Origin: Azophilus sp965200465
Lineage (GTDB): Bacteria > Pseudomonadota > Gammaproteobacteria > Pseudomonadales > Azotimanducaceae
Assembly: GCA_965200465.1 (NCBI GenBank)
Contig: OZ241358.1
Coordinates: 434,001-498,000 of the forward strand
Length of the DNA stretch: 64,000 nucleotides
Direction: 5' to 3'
Below, piece after piece: positions 63,674-64,000 of this stretch (the first letter of the stretch is position 1; every line of letters begins with the position of its first letter). The notes beneath the pieces are model-generated. The model had not been told where the DNA came from and made no database searches. It worked only from the letters and a program-made list of their open reading frames with translations. Made by a program: the position numbers and the translations under genes.

Positions 63674-64000
63674 CTGGGCGGCCAAGGTGTGCTTGGCGTT
63701 TGGGTTGGCTTTAATTGGCGGCGCCGCCGCTGCCTGCCCCGACAGCGCCGAACATGAAGTTCTGGCGTCTTGGTGGCGGGAGGCCGCGCCTGAGCAGATC
63801 AATGCCTGCGTCGACGCCGGCATGGCCCCGTCGGAGGCGCTTGAATACGCGGCCTCCTTCAACCAAGACGTGGGAGTGGTGAAGGCGCTCGTCGCGGCGA
63901 TCCCCGACAATCCCGATCCCTCCTCAAAGGCGGAGGCGTTATTTGGAGGAAAGGAGGGGTACTGGCTGTCCCGGGCGCTTGCGTATGCAGCCGCCTTCAA
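63666..64000 (+). CDS. Secreted ankyrin-like protein (partial, runs off the window)
   Basis: The first 111 codons are present. The signal peptide (VCLALGLALIGGAAAA-type, residues 7-22) precedes repeats such as EQINACVDAGMAPSEALEYA and VGVVKALVAAIPDNPD, whose spacing resembles ankyrin repeats. It overlaps the FGE-like gene by eight bases, so it belongs to the same operon. The remaining part is outside the window. Confidence 0.65.
   Translation, partial: MSDWAAKVCLAFGLALIGGAAAACPDSAEHEVLASWWREAAPEQINACVDAGMAPSEALEYAASFNQDVGVVKALVAAIPDNPDPSSKAEALFGGKEGYWLSRALAYAAAF

Overview
The window looks like the chromosome of a high-GC gammaproteobacterium, probably marine or symbiotic. It carries gamma-type housekeeping genes (glnS, trpS, scpA/scpB, rluB, ubiG, rhlB, a DegP/Q-type protease) together with several luciferase-like flavin oxidoreductases. 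No genus can be named from the sequence alone.

From 1 to about 15.3 kb lie ordinary genes: a HAD dehalogenase, a 6-pyruvoyl-tetrahydropterin-synthase-like protein, an SDR, a YhhQ-type queuosine precursor transporter, a zinc alcohol dehydrogenase, a Do-type protease, tRNA-Gly(CCC), a polyamine-type binding protein, an NCS2 permease with an extra C-terminal domain, and the compact yciO/trpS/scpA/scpB/rluB block. From 15.3 to 20.4 kb is a decayed accessory patch: a frameshifted TPR gene, an Rpn-type nuclease, a broken Phd/VapC pair, a PIN-domain module and an AbiEii-like remnant. From 20.4 to 44.3 kb core genes return (ubiG, amidohydrolase, SixA-type phosphatase, PQQ-type sugar dehydrogenase, rhomboid protease, hisC, AI-2E exporter family, rhlB, aspartate aminotransferase, argC, glnS, transglutaminase-like). 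Between them sit a restriction-modification pair, an IS4-type remnant, a HigBA pair and a second Rpn-type gene. A 69-bp intergenic element with 9-bp terminal inverted repeats occurs three times (7.7, 17.4 and 36.3 kb).

From 44.5 kb to the right edge there is one long plus-strand cluster with visibly lower GC. It encodes, in order: a secreted acidic protein, an FHA protein, a PP2C phosphatase, two membrane-anchored trypsin-like protease/FHA proteins (one with its catalytic serine replaced by tyrosine), a Ser/Thr kinase with FHA, a MotA/TolQ/ExbB-like channel, a MotB/TolR-like partner with a DUF2135-like domain, a second PP2C, a transmembrane Ser/Thr kinase whose extracytoplasmic part ends in a formylglycine-generating-enzyme-like (FGE-like) domain, an FGE-like/TonB-C fusion, an FGE-like lipoprotein, a multi-TM OmpA-like protein, two more FGE-like proteins and the start of an ankyrin-like protein. 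This resembles the kinase/phosphatase/FHA/TagR sensing arm of type VI secretion, but no secretion genes are visible. My reading is an envelope-spanning phospho-signalling system with extracytoplasmic C-type-lectin-fold sensors.

Two features suggest the sensors are diversified. Two nearly identical FGE-like genes differ in one 70-bp C-terminal segment by 20 substitutions, almost all at codon positions 1 and 2 of NNC codons, which is the footprint expected of a diversity-generating retroelement. In another FGE-like gene a C14 tract separates the signal peptide from the mature domain in a different frame, as in phase variation. No reverse transcriptase or template repeat is visible in the window, so the retroelement reading is inference.
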